NCBI GenBank assembly: GCA_964453855.1
Contig: CAYVRN010000038.1
Location: forward strand, 1 to 28,000
Reading direction: 5' to 3'
Origin: JASMHC01 sp964453855
GTDB lineage: Bacteria; Pseudomonadota; Alphaproteobacteria; Rhodobacterales; Rhodobacteraceae
Length of the DNA stretch: 28,000 bases
Positions 1 through 7,312 of the stretch are shown here, in pieces. Both the position numbers and the translations under genes were made by a program. The notes beneath the pieces were generated by a model that searched no databases, was not told where the DNA came from, and saw only the letters and a list, made by a program, of their open reading frames with translations. Numbering within the stretch: the first letter of the stretch is position 1; the number at the start of each line of letters is the position of its first letter.

Positions 1-49
1 GCCTACACACTTTCCAGGCGTGCGCCTTCGACCACTCGGCCACCGCTCC
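1..49 (-). tRNA. tRNA-Ser(GGA), 5' part, cut by the window edge
   Basis: Read on the minus strand from 49, the sequence starts GGAGCGGTGGCCGAGTGG, the usual 5' end, D-stem and D-loop of a class II serine tRNA. It continues into an anticodon loop CTGGAAA, so the anticodon is GGA (reads UCC/UCU). The sequence stops at position 1 inside the start of the variable arm, so the T arm and acceptor 3' end lie outside the window. Class II tRNA-Leu also begins with GGTGGCCGAGTGG-like sequence, but the GGA anticodon settles serine. Confidence 0.93.
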
Positions 50-59
50 GTTGGGCTGT

Positions 60-88
60 GTTTATCCTCAGATTCTTGGGACATGCAA
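60..88 (-). promoter_or_regulatory. putative sigma70-type promoter of tRNA-Ser
   Basis: On the minus strand, TTGCAT (83-88) is followed after exactly 17 nt by ATAAAC (60-65), about 10 nt before the tRNA 5' end at 49. The spacing and distance suit a tRNA promoter. The hexamers are only partial matches to consensus, so this is inference from position. Confidence 0.45.
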
Positions 89-163
89 GCGATTGTGTAA
101 CGCATGAGCCAAACTTTGTGTAAAGCTTGAGTTCCGCTTCGTTATTCCGCAAGGAGACACAGA

Positions 164-187
164 ATGAAAATTGGAAATGAGACGTGA
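164..187 (+). other. possible 7-codon leader ORF overlapping the DUF1636 start
   Basis: AAGGAG at 151-156 is an excellent Shine-Dalgarno sequence placed 7 nt before an ATG at 164. That ATG opens only a seven-codon reading frame (MKIGNET) ending with TGA at 185-187. The TGA overlaps the GTG start (184-186) of the DUF1636 gene in another frame (GTGA). The good ribosome site thus serves the mini-ORF, and the following gene may be translated by coupling. A recent frameshift at an original N-terminus is the alternative. Confidence 0.3.
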
Positions 188-549
188 CCTCGCATTCTGA
201 AGACTCATATATCACACTGAGGCTGTGTAGTATTTGCGAGAATGCCGATTTCGACCGAGATAGTGCGTCGATCCGGCAGGCATTGAATGAATCTGGTCTT
301 GAAGCATGTGTCGAGGTTACACAAGCGGCATGTCTTGGTGCCTGCGAAAGCCCCATTGTGTTATCCCTTCAAGGACAGGGAAAAGCGACATTTGTGTTTT
401 CGGGTGTAGATTTGAACCATGACGCGACGGATGTTGTCCGTACCTGTCAAGCTTATCTCGAATCCCATAAGGGCTGGATCAAGGACGCGCGCCCGTGTGG
501 GCGCCTGCGCCATAAATTGAGGGCAAAGGTGCCTGCATTGAACGACTAA
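184..549 (+). CDS. DUF1636 family putative metal-binding protein (copy 1)
   Basis: A 121-residue cytosolic protein without signal peptide, recognised as DUF1636 (COG5469-like). This is a small cysteine-rich family of unproven function, often found beside cobalamin genes. The visible hallmark is a C-x2-C pair (Cys15, Cys18) followed by C-x3-C (Cys50, Cys54), a layout like thioredoxin-fold [2Fe-2S] proteins; further cysteines are at 42, 88 and 105. The start is GTG at 184, since no ATG precedes the conserved 'ITLRLCSIC' region in frame. A mini-ORF with a strong ribosome site overlaps this start. Its stop TAA overlaps the convergent stop of the His-rich gene (shared CTAA, 546-549). A second DUF1636 gene lies at 15559-15942 next to cobW. 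Cobalt handling or redox is an inference from context only. Confidence 0.8.
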   Translation: MTSHSEDSYITLRLCSICENADFDRDSASIRQALNESGLEACVEVTQAACLGACESPIVLSLQGQGKATFVFSGVDLNHDATDVVRTCQAYLESHKGWIKDARPCGRLRHKLRAKVPALND

Positions 550-1022
550 GGGATCGAGACGGATGCAACAATGGCCTTTTGGCCAACGCTCAATGCTTTG
601 TGATCGTTTGAGTACAGTCCAACTGCTACAACATCACCGCTTTTGACGGCGGGAAGTTGCATCCAATGCCCATAGAGCCGCGCGATCTTTCGGCCGTTCA
701 GGTATGCGTGCGCATGACCTTCACCATCCTGATGGGCTTGCGAGACATGTTCAGGGCTGAATCGGAAATTAGTGGTACGCAGCTCAATATTCCAACCGCC
801 CGCAGGGTCGGCGTGCAGGACCACGTTGATCGTCGGGGTCGTCTCGTCATCTGCTAAAGGCAGAATATCATCGTGAATGTGCGCCGAGACCGATGTTGTC
901 TGGTCATGATCAGTTGAATGATCATGACCGTCCAGTGTGACACCGTATCCGGCTGCCAGCAGAAATCCTGCCAGCCCGCCGAAAACGGTTCCGATCAGAA
1001 GCATTGGGATGGCTCGATTCAT
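546..1022 (-). CDS. His-rich membrane-anchored periplasmic protein, third gene of the cbtBA unit
   Basis: A protein of 158 residues that I cannot assign to a named family. The N-terminus (about residues 5-28) is one hydrophobic segment, probably an uncleaved anchor or signal peptide. It is followed by a His/Asp-rich stretch (His33, 35, 39, 48, 50). A conserved-looking C-terminal domain holds 'EGHAHAYLNG' (101-110) and 'ARLYGHW' (114-120), with histidines at 92, 97, 103, 105 and 119. The start ATG is 4 nt after the stop of cbtA, so it is cotranscribed with cbtBA under the B12 riboswitch. A periplasmic cobalt- or other metal-binding protein that feeds CbtA is the natural inference. A copper-type periplasmic protein is possible from the histidines alone. 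Confidence 0.7.
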   Translation of the reverse strand: MNRAIPMLLIGTVFGGLAGFLLAAGYGVTLDGHDHSTDHDQTTSVSAHIHDDILPLADDETTPTINVVLHADPAGGWNIELRTTNFRFSPEHVSQAHQDGEGHAHAYLNGRKIARLYGHWMQLPAVKSGDVVAVGLYSNDHKALSVGQKAIVASVSIP

Positions 1023-1026
1023 GCCT

Positions 1027-1704
1027 TCATTCTTCGCTTGTGGACCAGAAATAGCCCGCTAGAATCCCTAGCGTGACCCAGCCCGCAAGGTTCACACCAA
1101 AGGCACGAGCCGCATATAGGCTACCAAGCTCGGTAGGGGCTGGGCCGGTCATGATCTCGGACTGCGGGGCGCCGATTAAATGCGGGGCAATCAGCAAGGC
1201 CACCGATATAACCCATGCGACAGGCGTTTTCCCAAAAGCTAGTAGCCAGAGCGCAACGATGGTTACCCCCACGGTTGAGAACCACCAAATTTGACGGGCT
1301 GTTATATCAGCCGCCGCAACCCCAGGCACCTCGGGTGGTAGGGAAAATCCCGGCGCAAGATGTACGGAAACGAACCCTGCGACGCCCCAAATCAAACCGG
1401 ATCGGGCTGTGATCTTTGTGCCGTTCGACTCAGCCAGTGTCATGGCCGCTACAAGCATTAGGCCGAAGCCCGCGTAGATGAGCATGGAAAAGGCGATACT
1501 TAGCAGATCACGCTGGGCATCGAACCCCGGAAGCTCGACGGTCATTTCGCTCATGGGGGCGGAACCAAAGTGTGTTAGAATGCCTTTCTCAAACAGTTCT
1601 GCATGCAGCAAAACCGGCTGTAGGAAAACAAGTTGAAGCAGCGCGGCGATTAGCCCCGCTGCTGCGCCAGCGATCAATGCGCTGGTCAGAATTCTGGAAA
1701 ACAT
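1027..1704 (-). CDS. cbtA: CbtA, proposed cobalt transporter membrane subunit
   Basis: A 225-residue integral inner-membrane protein of the CbtA family. CbtAB was proposed as a cobalt importer because it sits behind B12 riboswitches; transport has been inferred from genomics more than from biochemistry. Five or six hydrophobic segments are visible (about 6-28, 67-90, 102-118, 140-158, 162-178, 200-220). Family-like features include 'QPVLLHAELFE' after the first helix (His34, Glu36, Glu39), 'SVHLAPGFSLPPEVPG' (113-128) and 'APHLIGAP' (173-180). These contain likely metal ligands. It starts 14 nt after cbtB and ends 4 nt before the His-rich gene, forming a three-gene unit. Confidence 0.9.
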   Translation of the reverse strand: MFSRILTSALIAGAAAGLIAALLQLVFLQPVLLHAELFEKGILTHFGSAPMSEMTVELPGFDAQRDLLSIAFSMLIYAGFGLMLVAAMTLAESNGTKITARSGLIWGVAGFVSVHLAPGFSLPPEVPGVAAADITARQIWWFSTVGVTIVALWLLAFGKTPVAWVISVALLIAPHLIGAPQSEIMTGPAPTELGSLYAARAFGVNLAGWVTLGILAGYFWSTSEE

Positions 1705-1718
1705 GACGGGTTAGCTGC

Positions 1719-1889
1719 TCAGTGGCAGGGGAAACCGGTTGAGTGGCGCACGTCGTGTGCCGCGTCATGCAGGGCGCTGGCCTGTACGTGGCCTGCGACG
1801 GCGACGATGAAGAAGCCCAGAACCGCCGCGAAAAGGGCTGGAAGGGCTGCGCTGCGAACCGCGGATGCGTTCAATGCTTTTGTTGTCAT
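1719..1889 (-). CDS. cbtB: CbtB, small cobalt transporter subunit
   Basis: A 56-residue protein with a single transmembrane helix (about 15-33) and a histidine-rich C-terminal tail (His34, 41, 45, 49, Cys55, His56) ending in 'GFPCH', the usual CbtB tail. It pairs with CbtA in the proposed cobalt uptake system. The start chosen is the ATG at 1887-1889, because AAGGAGG lies just before it and the upstream extension runs through riboswitch sequence. It is the first gene after the riboswitch at 1930-2098, so cobalt import should be turned down when adenosylcobalamin is plentiful. Confidence 0.92.
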   Translation of the reverse strand: MTTKALNASAVRSAALPALFAAVLGFFIVAVAGHVQASALHDAAHDVRHSTGFPCH

Positions 1890-1890
1890 A

Positions 1891-1919
1891 CTGTCCTCCT
1901 TACCGTCGCACCCGACGGC
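1891..1919 (-). promoter_or_regulatory. ribosome binding site and hairpin of the cbtB expression platform
   Basis: Between the aptamer and cbtB the minus strand carries a perfect 6-bp hairpin, CCGTCG-GGTG-CGACGG (1904-1919). The Shine-Dalgarno sequence AAGGAGG and the cbtB ATG follow directly. No run of U follows the hairpin, so control of translation initiation rather than transcription termination is the better guess. Confidence 0.5.
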
Positions 1920-1929
1920 TGGTTTTTGT

Positions 1930-2098
1930 TGCGTGCCTGGCAGGTCTCCTGGCTTGCGGTTCTGCGGGTCTGGCCGCCTTCCCCGGTTGCCCGAGTGGCG
2001 TAGTGGCCAGAACCTCACCGCTTACAGTCGCGGGGGCGGCTTCGGGTTAGATTGGATCGCACCGAATTCCCTTTTCGCCGGCAGAATGCCGGACCAAG
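1930..2098 (-). ncRNA. cobalamin (AdoCbl) riboswitch upstream of cbtBA
   Basis: On the minus strand all conserved blocks of the cobalamin riboswitch appear in order. These are AAAAGGGAATTCGGTG (about 2060-2075), the B12 box GCCGCCCCCGCGACTG (2025-2040, continuing TAAGCGG) and the 3' block GCCAGGAGACCTGCC (1939-1953). The outer limits are estimated from these blocks. The element lies between cobF and cbtB in the same direction, so it can control cbtBA and the His-rich gene both from its own promoter and on read-through from the cob genes. Confidence 0.95.
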
Positions 2099-2105
2099 CA
2101 GGCTC

Positions 2106-2134
2106 ACTTAACCGCGAACTGGCTTATCGCGCAA
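2106..2134 (-). promoter_or_regulatory. possible promoter for the riboswitch-cbtBA transcript
   Basis: On the minus strand TTGCGC (2129-2134) and TTAAGT (2106-2111) are separated by 17 nt. They would start a transcript near position 2099, right at the estimated 5' end of the riboswitch. The match to consensus is modest and the site is partly chosen for its position. Confidence 0.3.
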
Positions 2135-2149
2135 TGGATTTTTCAAGTT

Positions 2150-2896
2150 TTACTCATGTTTGCGCAAAACATAGATGTCCATGATCCACCCATGTTTTTC
2201 GCGTAATTCCGCGCGATAATTTACGATAGTGTCGCGAATTTCATGCAATTTGCCGCTGAGAAGTATTTGCTCAGGCATGCCGACATAGGCTCCCCACCAA
2301 ATTTCAAAGTTTTCGGCTTCCAGGTACTGAAACGAACACTCTCCATCCAGCATGACAGCGATTGTATCCGCACCCTCGGGCCAACCGTTTTCGCGCAGTT
2401 TACGCCCCGTGGTGACTGTAAATGGCGCACCGATTCGGTTGATCGGGATAGCGTGAGCGGCTGTGAGAACCTGAAGAGAAGTAATGCCGGGGATCACGGT
2501 GATATTGGGTTTTGGTTCTAGCCGATCAGCAATCCGAAGTGTGCTGTCGTAAAGAGATGGATCGCCCCAGACCAATAGTGCCACACGCTTGTTATCGGCT
2601 TCGTGCAAAGTGATCGTTTGCTGCCAGACAATCGCAATCGCATCGTGCCAGTCGGATACGCCGTCCAGATAATTGCCGTCTGCTTTCCGCACGGGGATGT
2701 CGAATTCGATCACGCGAGGAAGGGCTTCGGCTGCGACTTTGGCGATAATCTGGTGGCGGATGTCTGCCAAATCAGCCTTGTTAGGACCTTTGCGCGGGAT
2801 TAGAATAAGGTCGGCTTTTCGGATCGCTTCCGCGGCTTGAAATGTCACGTGATCGGGATTTCCGGTTCCGATGCCGATAAGCCAAAGGTCAATCAT
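2150..2896 (-). CDS. cobF: CobF, precorrin-6A synthase (deacetylating)
   Basis: CobF methylates C-1 of precorrin-5 and releases the two-carbon fragment as acetate, giving precorrin-6A; it is specific to the aerobic pathway. The 248-residue protein has the family N-terminus 'LIGIGTGNPDHVT' (6-18) and 'DLILIPRKGPNKADLAD' (29-45). The latter separates CobF from the other SAM-dependent tetrapyrrole methyltransferases. Length is normal. The ATG at 2896 overlaps the end of cobA by 8 nt. It is the last biosynthetic gene of the minus-strand cob run, just ahead of the cbtB riboswitch. Confidence 0.95.
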   Translation of the reverse strand: MIDLWLIGIGTGNPDHVTFQAAEAIRKADLILIPRKGPNKADLADIRHQIIAKVAAEALPRVIEFDIPVRKADGNYLDGVSDWHDAIAIVWQQTITLHEADNKRVALLVWGDPSLYDSTLRIADRLEPKPNITVIPGITSLQVLTAAHAIPINRIGAPFTVTTGRKLRENGWPEGADTIAVMLDGECSFQYLEAENFEIWWGAYVGMPEQILLSGKLHEIRDTIVNYRAELREKHGWIMDIYVLRKHE

Positions 2897-3623
2897 CAGA
2901 ATCTCCGAAGTCCGCTAACGGTCCGTACAGGATCAGAGCTGGATTGTTGCCAACGTCTTTGGACAATTCGAGCGCAAGAGAGCCCATCGTGCCGCGAGTA
3001 ACCATCTGATCAGGGTGCGAGACGTTTTCTGCTAAAAGCGCAGGAGTTGTTTCAGGCAACCCAGCTTTGGAAAGCATGTCCATAAGCCTTGGAAAAGTAC
3101 GCTTTCCCATGAATATGACCGTCGTAGCCTCGGGGTCGGCCAAAGCAGACATGTTTAGGTGTTCGGGCAGCTTCCCCGTCACATCGTGCCCTGTCACGAA
3201 CTGAACGCGGCGGGCTGTCATCCGTCGTGTCAGTGGAATTCCCGCTGCAGCCGCTGCAGCGACGGCCGAAGGTACTCCGGGGATGATTTCATAAGGAATG
3301 CCACCTTCTTTCAGGGCATGGATTTCCTCTTCCAGCCTTCCGAAAACGCCGCTGTCCCCTGATTTCAAACGCACCACGCGACCACATGCCTGAGCGTACT
3401 CAACCAATAGCTTGCTGACATGGTCCTGCTTGGGCGACGGGCGGCCTGCGCGTTTGCCGACACCTACCAGATCAGCCTCGACGCCGGCATGTTCCAGAAT
3501 GGGACCTGCAGATAGGTCATCGAACAAGACGGCATCAGCCCGCTGAAGGCGATCAACGGCTTTCAGTGTGAGCAGTTCGGGATCTCCCGGACCCGAACCA
3601 ACGAAGCTAACAAATCCGCTCAT
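2889..3623 (-). CDS. cobA: CobA, uroporphyrinogen-III C-methyltransferase
   Basis: This enzyme methylates uroporphyrinogen III twice with SAM, at C-2 and C-7, giving precorrin-2, the branch point to corrinoids and siroheme. The 244-residue protein has the SAM-binding loop 'GSGPGDPELLTLKA' (9-22), 'VRLKSGDSGVFGR' (84-96) and the 'PYEIIPGVPSA' segment. It is the stand-alone SUMT form without CysG oxidase/chelatase domains, which fits a dedicated cobalamin role. The start ATG overlaps the stop of cobB as ATGA. Confidence 0.94.
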   Translation of the reverse strand: MSGFVSFVGSGPGDPELLTLKAVDRLQRADAVLFDDLSAGPILEHAGVEADLVGVGKRAGRPSPKQDHVSKLLVEYAQACGRVVRLKSGDSGVFGRLEEEIHALKEGGIPYEIIPGVPSAVAAAAAAGIPLTRRMTARRVQFVTGHDVTGKLPEHLNMSALADPEATTVIFMGKRTFPRLMDMLSKAGLPETTPALLAENVSHPDQMVTRGTMGSLALELSKDVGNNPALILYGPLADFGDSDD

Positions 3624-4933
3624 GTATGCGCCTCGGCAATAAGATGGAAGAATGTACCGCTGACATGACCTTTTTTCGATCCCGTTTCGGGAACCGGATT
3701 GCCGTCGGCATCAGTGACCTGCGCCAAAGGCGCGTCTTTTTCTTCCAAAATGGTGGAATAGTGGAATTCGTGTCCTCGCAGCGCGGTGCCTGCGTCAAAG
3801 CCCAGAACCGGCAGGTTCAGGGTGGCCTTGCGGTAGCCCAAGTGAAACTTGCGTTTTTCATAGCTGGTGACCACGCGCAAAAGACCCGCCATCTGGTGCC
3901 GGTGGCCTTGTTTGTCGATCAGCGCTTCACCCAAAGCCATGTATCCTCCACATTCGCCGTGAACCGGTTTGGTTTCTGCATGATTGCGTAGAGTCGCTCG
4001 GAAAGTTTCGGCTGCCGCCAAAGTGCCGCCATGCAGTTCCGGGTAGCCCCCTGGCAGCCAGACCAGATCGGCGCTTTGATCGGGGCCTTCGTTTGCCAGC
4101 GGTGAGAACGGCAAAATCTCGGCGCCCGCCCGCCGCCAGCCTTCCAGCTGGTGTGGATAAGTAAAGCTGAAGGCCGCGTCCTGCGCCAACGCGATCCGCT
4201 GAGCAGGAGGTTTCGGAAGTGAGCCGGATGCAGGAGTGATGCCCGACGTAGCCGCTGCCTTAATCGCTTCAAGGTCTACGTTTTCACGAAGAAATGCTGC
4301 GTAATTTGTTATTGCCGCCTCGAGATCAGGGTGTTCCACGGCCTGAATCAGCCCAAGATGTCTTTCGGGCAGGGTCAAATCACCGCGGCGCGGCAATGAT
4401 CCTAGAACTTTGACGCCTGCGCGTTCCATCCCCAGTCGGGTCAGGCGTTCGTGGCGTGGGCTGGCAACGCGGTTTAGGATCACACCGGCAAAGGGCAGGT
4501 CCGGGTCATAAGATTTGAACCCAAGCGCGGTTGCCGCCGCCGACTGCGCCTGACCGCCCACGTCGATGACCAAAATAACCGGCCAGCCCATGCGCTTTGC
4601 CGTTTGAGCGCTGGTGCCGTGACCGGTTTCCCCTTGTGTTGCGACGCCGTCGAATAGGCCCATTGAACCTTCGGCAACCACGATGTCCGCGCCGGACGCT
4701 TCGGCTGAAATGGCCGAGATTAGTGAGCTGTCCATAGCCCAACTATCAAGATTGAAAGATGGTCGACCAGCCGCAGCACGGTGGAACGCTGGATCGATAT
4801 AATCCGGCCCGCTTTTGAAGGGCTGTACGGTCAGACCATCCTCGGAAAGTGCGCGTAATAGCCCAAGCATAACCGTGGTTTTGCCTGTGCCCGAAGACGG
4901 GGCCGAAATAAGTATGCCTGGCGGGTTAGTCAT
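3620..4933 (-). CDS. cobB: CobB, hydrogenobyrinic acid a,c-diamide synthase
   Basis: CobB amidates the a and c side chains of hydrogenobyrinate using ATP and glutamine. The 437-residue protein has an N-terminal ATP-binding P-loop 'SSGTGKTT' (13-20) and 'QPFKSGPDYIDPAFH' (37-51). The C-terminal class I glutamine amidotransferase domain has nucleophile Cys328 in 'HGECGGYM' and the catalytic histidine in 'GTFFHLI' (H430). The ATG at 4933 was chosen because residues from there match the family start, and the upstream frame overlaps cobM. It overlaps the end of cobM by 8 nt and the start of cobA by 4 nt. Confidence 0.95.
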   Translation of the reverse strand: MTNPPGILISAPSSGTGKTTVMLGLLRALSEDGLTVQPFKSGPDYIDPAFHRAAAGRPSFNLDSWAMDSSLISAISAEASGADIVVAEGSMGLFDGVATQGETGHGTSAQTAKRMGWPVILVIDVGGQAQSAAATALGFKSYDPDLPFAGVILNRVASPRHERLTRLGMERAGVKVLGSLPRRGDLTLPERHLGLIQAVEHPDLEAAITNYAAFLRENVDLEAIKAAATSGITPASGSLPKPPAQRIALAQDAAFSFTYPHQLEGWRRAGAEILPFSPLANEGPDQSADLVWLPGGYPELHGGTLAAAETFRATLRNHAETKPVHGECGGYMALGEALIDKQGHRHQMAGLLRVVTSYEKRKFHLGYRKATLNLPVLGFDAGTALRGHEFHYSTILEEKDAPLAQVTDADGNPVPETGSKKGHVSGTFFHLIAEAHT

Positions 4934-5720
4934 CGCCTTCCTTCCATTCGCTCCAAGGGCTTTCCGCTGTCTGAGGCCGGTAGCGGCGGTCGTAATCGGC
5001 GGCGTAAAGGCAACTTTCATCAAAGCCCTCTCCAGCAAGCGCGGGACCGACCAAAATCAACGCTGTTCGCGTAATGTTTTCCGTCACATCGACTTTTAAC
5101 GCCGCCAGTGTGCTGCGGATGATCTGCTGATCTGGCCAGCTCGCGCGATAAACCACGGCCACGGGGCAGTCAGCACCATAGAAGGGGGTCAGGTCGGCGA
5201 TCACGTTGTCCAGATTGCCGATCGAAAGGTGAATGGCAAGCGTCGCACCTGTGGCCGCAAAGTTCGCCAGCGTTTCGCCTGCGGGCATTGTCGAAGCACG
5301 ACCGGGGGTACGGGTCAGCACTACAGATTGTGCCAGACCGGGAAGGGTTAGTTCGGTTTCCAAAGCCGCAGCGGCAGCGGCAAAAGACGGAACCCCCGGG
5401 GTGACGCTAACGGGTATGCCTTCGGCTTTCAGGCGACGGATCTGTTCACCCATTGCAGACCAGACCGACAGGTCTCCCGAATGCAAGCGGGCCACGTCGT
5501 GCCCCGCGTCATGAGCTTTGCGGCATTCGGCGATGATTGCATCCAGATCAAGAGGGGCCGTGTTGATGATCGTCGCACCATCGGGGCAATGTTCCAGAAT
5601 TGCTTTGGGCACTAGTGACCCAGCGTAAAGACAAATCTGACAAGAAGCGATCAGATCGCGCCCCCGTAAAGTTAGAAGGTCCGGCGCACCGGGACCCGCT
5701 CCGATAAAGTGAACGGTCAT
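4926..5720 (-). CDS. cobM: CobM, precorrin-4 C11-methyltransferase
   Basis: CobM transfers a methyl group from SAM to C-11 of precorrin-4, giving precorrin-5. The 264-residue product begins 'MTVHFIGAGPGAPDLLTLRG', typical of CobM/CbiF. It continues with 'CLYAGSLVP' (30-38) and 'ARLHSGDLSVWSAMGEQ' (77-93), both diagnostic for this member of the methyltransferase family. The ATG at 5720 was preferred over one 9 codons upstream because it fits the family start and overlaps cobE by four bases (ATGA). Confidence 0.95.
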   Translation of the reverse strand: MTVHFIGAGPGAPDLLTLRGRDLIASCQICLYAGSLVPKAILEHCPDGATIINTAPLDLDAIIAECRKAHDAGHDVARLHSGDLSVWSAMGEQIRRLKAEGIPVSVTPGVPSFAAAAAALETELTLPGLAQSVVLTRTPGRASTMPAGETLANFAATGATLAIHLSIGNLDNVIADLTPFYGADCPVAVVYRASWPDQQIIRSTLAALKVDVTENITRTALILVGPALAGEGFDESCLYAADYDRRYRPQTAESPWSEWKEGDD

Positions 5721-6100
5721 TCGGGCTCTCCATTGGCTAAGGCGCAACTGGCCATGCGATCAGTAGAAATCACGCGTTGTCCAAGAAGTCGGGCGTTCAA
5801 TCCAGCACCGATTAAAGCACCGGCTTCTGCCACGCTGCCGGTGCCGCGCTTGGCTTGCACTCGTTCTGAACGTGTGAGGGTCTCAATGTTGTAGAATTGC
5901 GCAGGGTCGACTTCAATCACGCGACTATTAAGGCTGGCTGCAAAATCTTGAAACGCTGCGATTCTAGCTTTGTCAGTTGGGACAGCAATTGCGAAAGGCG
6001 CAGTTTGCGCAAGTCCTGCCTGAGAACACGCCAGTTTCAGTGCGTCTTTCAGGCTTTCTACTGTGACTGCCCCGCGATATCCGAACCCAGCAACGATCAT
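5717..6100 (-). CDS. cobE: CobE (CbiG C-terminal domain type) cobalamin biosynthesis protein
   Basis: A 127-residue protein equivalent to the C-terminal domain of CbiG, called CobE in aerobic producers. It is needed for good cobalamin synthesis, but its exact reaction is unsettled. It begins 'MIVAGFGYRGAVTVESLKDA', the usual start, and carries the 'GTGSVAEAGAL' motif (about 86-96). There is no CbiG N-terminal or central domain, as expected where CobG handles ring contraction. The ATG at 6100 overlaps cobL (ATGA); an ATG five codons upstream is possible but less likely. Confidence 0.88.
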   Translation of the reverse strand: MIVAGFGYRGAVTVESLKDALKLACSQAGLAQTAPFAIAVPTDKARIAAFQDFAASLNSRVIEVDPAQFYNIETLTRSERVQAKRGTGSVAEAGALIGAGLNARLLGQRVISTDRMASCALANGEPE

Positions 6101-7296
6101 AGGATGACGCTCCATTGAACCAGCGGGTAGGCAGCTTTCCAGCCCCGCTTGCCGCCAATCCGTGCTATATTGGACAGTTCAATACGCAGTAAATCACCAC
6201 CACGATTGGACTGCCACTGAACCAGCAATGCTTCGCTTTCCAAAGTGACCGCGTTTGCAACAAGTCGCGTCCCGGCTGGCATTTTTTCAACCAAGTTTTG
6301 CAATAATGCTTCGCTAAGTCCGCCACCGATGAATATGGCATCGGGAGTCAAGATGTTTGACAAGGCCCCAGGGGCTTTCCCTTCGATCACTGTCAGGTTG
6401 CCAAGGCCAAAGCGGGCAGCGTTGGTTTTGATGCGCGCTGCGCGCTCGGGGTTAGCCTCAACGATGGTGGCTTTATTTTTGGGATGCGCCAGCAACCACT
6501 CGATCGAAATCGAGCCAGAGCCTCCTCCGACGTCTAAAAGGTGCTCTCCAGCCCGTGGGGCGAGAGCAGATAGGGTCAGTGCGCGAACAGGACGTTTTGT
6601 AATCTGACCATCGTTTTCGAACCAATCGTCGGGTTTGCCAGAAGCCAACGGAAGTATCTTCCCAGCGCCGCGCACGTCGATTCCAACACACACGGGGTGA
6701 GAGATGTTTTCAGGAACAGTCTCTTTCGCTACAAATTCACGGATGCGTTCATTTGCGCCACCGAGAGCTTCAAAAACGTGAATACGGCTTTCCGAAAACA
6801 TTTCTTCGCTCAGATAAGATGCAAGCTCCTCCACAGCGTTTCCGTCACGAAGCAGCACAATCGCTTGGAATCCCTCGGCTAGATGTGGTCTGAGTTTCTT
6901 CAACGGGGCTGCATGCAGGCCAATACATATGGTTTCCTGTAATGCCCAACCCAGTTTCGACGCGGCCAACGAGAAAGTTGAAGGCGACGGGAATGCCTGC
7001 CACTCGTGATCCTGTAAGTGGCGCGTAACACTGGTACCTGCGCCAAACCAGAACGGATCACCGGATGCGAGCATTGCAACAGATTGGCCACGCAGAGCCA
7101 ATAGCTTTTCAATGCCATCTACAAAAGGGACCGGCCATTCGACAAGGCTTGCGTCAGTCGAGCCTAGCAACTGCAAATGACGCGGCGGACCCATTATGAT
7201 TTCGGCGTCTAACAAAGCTTTCCGACTTGCGGCGCTTAGCCCTTCCGGTCCATCTTCGCCCAGCCCAATGATGCTGAGCCACGGAGTGTCAGACAT
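6097..7296 (-). CDS. cobL: CobL, precorrin-6B C5,15-methyltransferase (decarboxylating)
   Basis: A fused enzyme that methylates C-5 and C-15 and decarboxylates the C-12 acetate side chain, giving precorrin-8. In the 399-residue protein the N-terminal CbiE-type methyltransferase domain spans about 1-205 ('IIGLGEDGPEGL', 'MLASGDPFWFGAG'). The C-terminal CbiT-type Rossmann methyltransferase holds the SAM loop 'LDVGGGSGS' (254-262). The start at 7296 has a strong Shine-Dalgarno sequence (AAGGAGG, minus strand 7306-7312) that lies inside the cobK coding region. It shares the tetranucleotide CATG with the divergent cobK start. Confidence 0.95.
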   Translation of the reverse strand: MSDTPWLSIIGLGEDGPEGLSAASRKALLDAEIIMGPPRHLQLLGSTDASLVEWPVPFVDGIEKLLALRGQSVAMLASGDPFWFGAGTSVTRHLQDHEWQAFPSPSTFSLAASKLGWALQETICIGLHAAPLKKLRPHLAEGFQAIVLLRDGNAVEELASYLSEEMFSESRIHVFEALGGANERIREFVAKETVPENISHPVCVGIDVRGAGKILPLASGKPDDWFENDGQITKRPVRALTLSALAPRAGEHLLDVGGGSGSISIEWLLAHPKNKATIVEANPERAARIKTNAARFGLGNLTVIEGKAPGALSNILTPDAIFIGGGLSEALLQNLVEKMPAGTRLVANAVTLESEALLVQWQSNRGGDLLRIELSNIARIGGKRGWKAAYPLVQWSVIL

Positions 7297-7312
7297 GATC
7301 CAAAACCTCCTT
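7283..7312. promoter_or_regulatory. back-to-back translation starts of cobL and cobK sharing CATG
   Basis: The palindrome CATG at 7294-7297 supplies both ATG codons: minus-strand 7296-7294 for cobL and plus-strand 7295-7297 for cobK. GGAG at 7283-7286 serves cobK from within cobL codons, and AAGGAGG on the minus strand at 7306-7312 serves cobL from within cobK codons. There is no intergenic space, so any promoter for either gene lies inside the other's coding sequence, or the transcripts overlap. Confidence 0.85.

Noticed and set aside
1719..2018. 99-residue version of the CbtB frame
   Set aside because: The first 43 codons lie in riboswitch sequence; the ATG at 1889 has an ideal ribosome site and matches the CbtB start.
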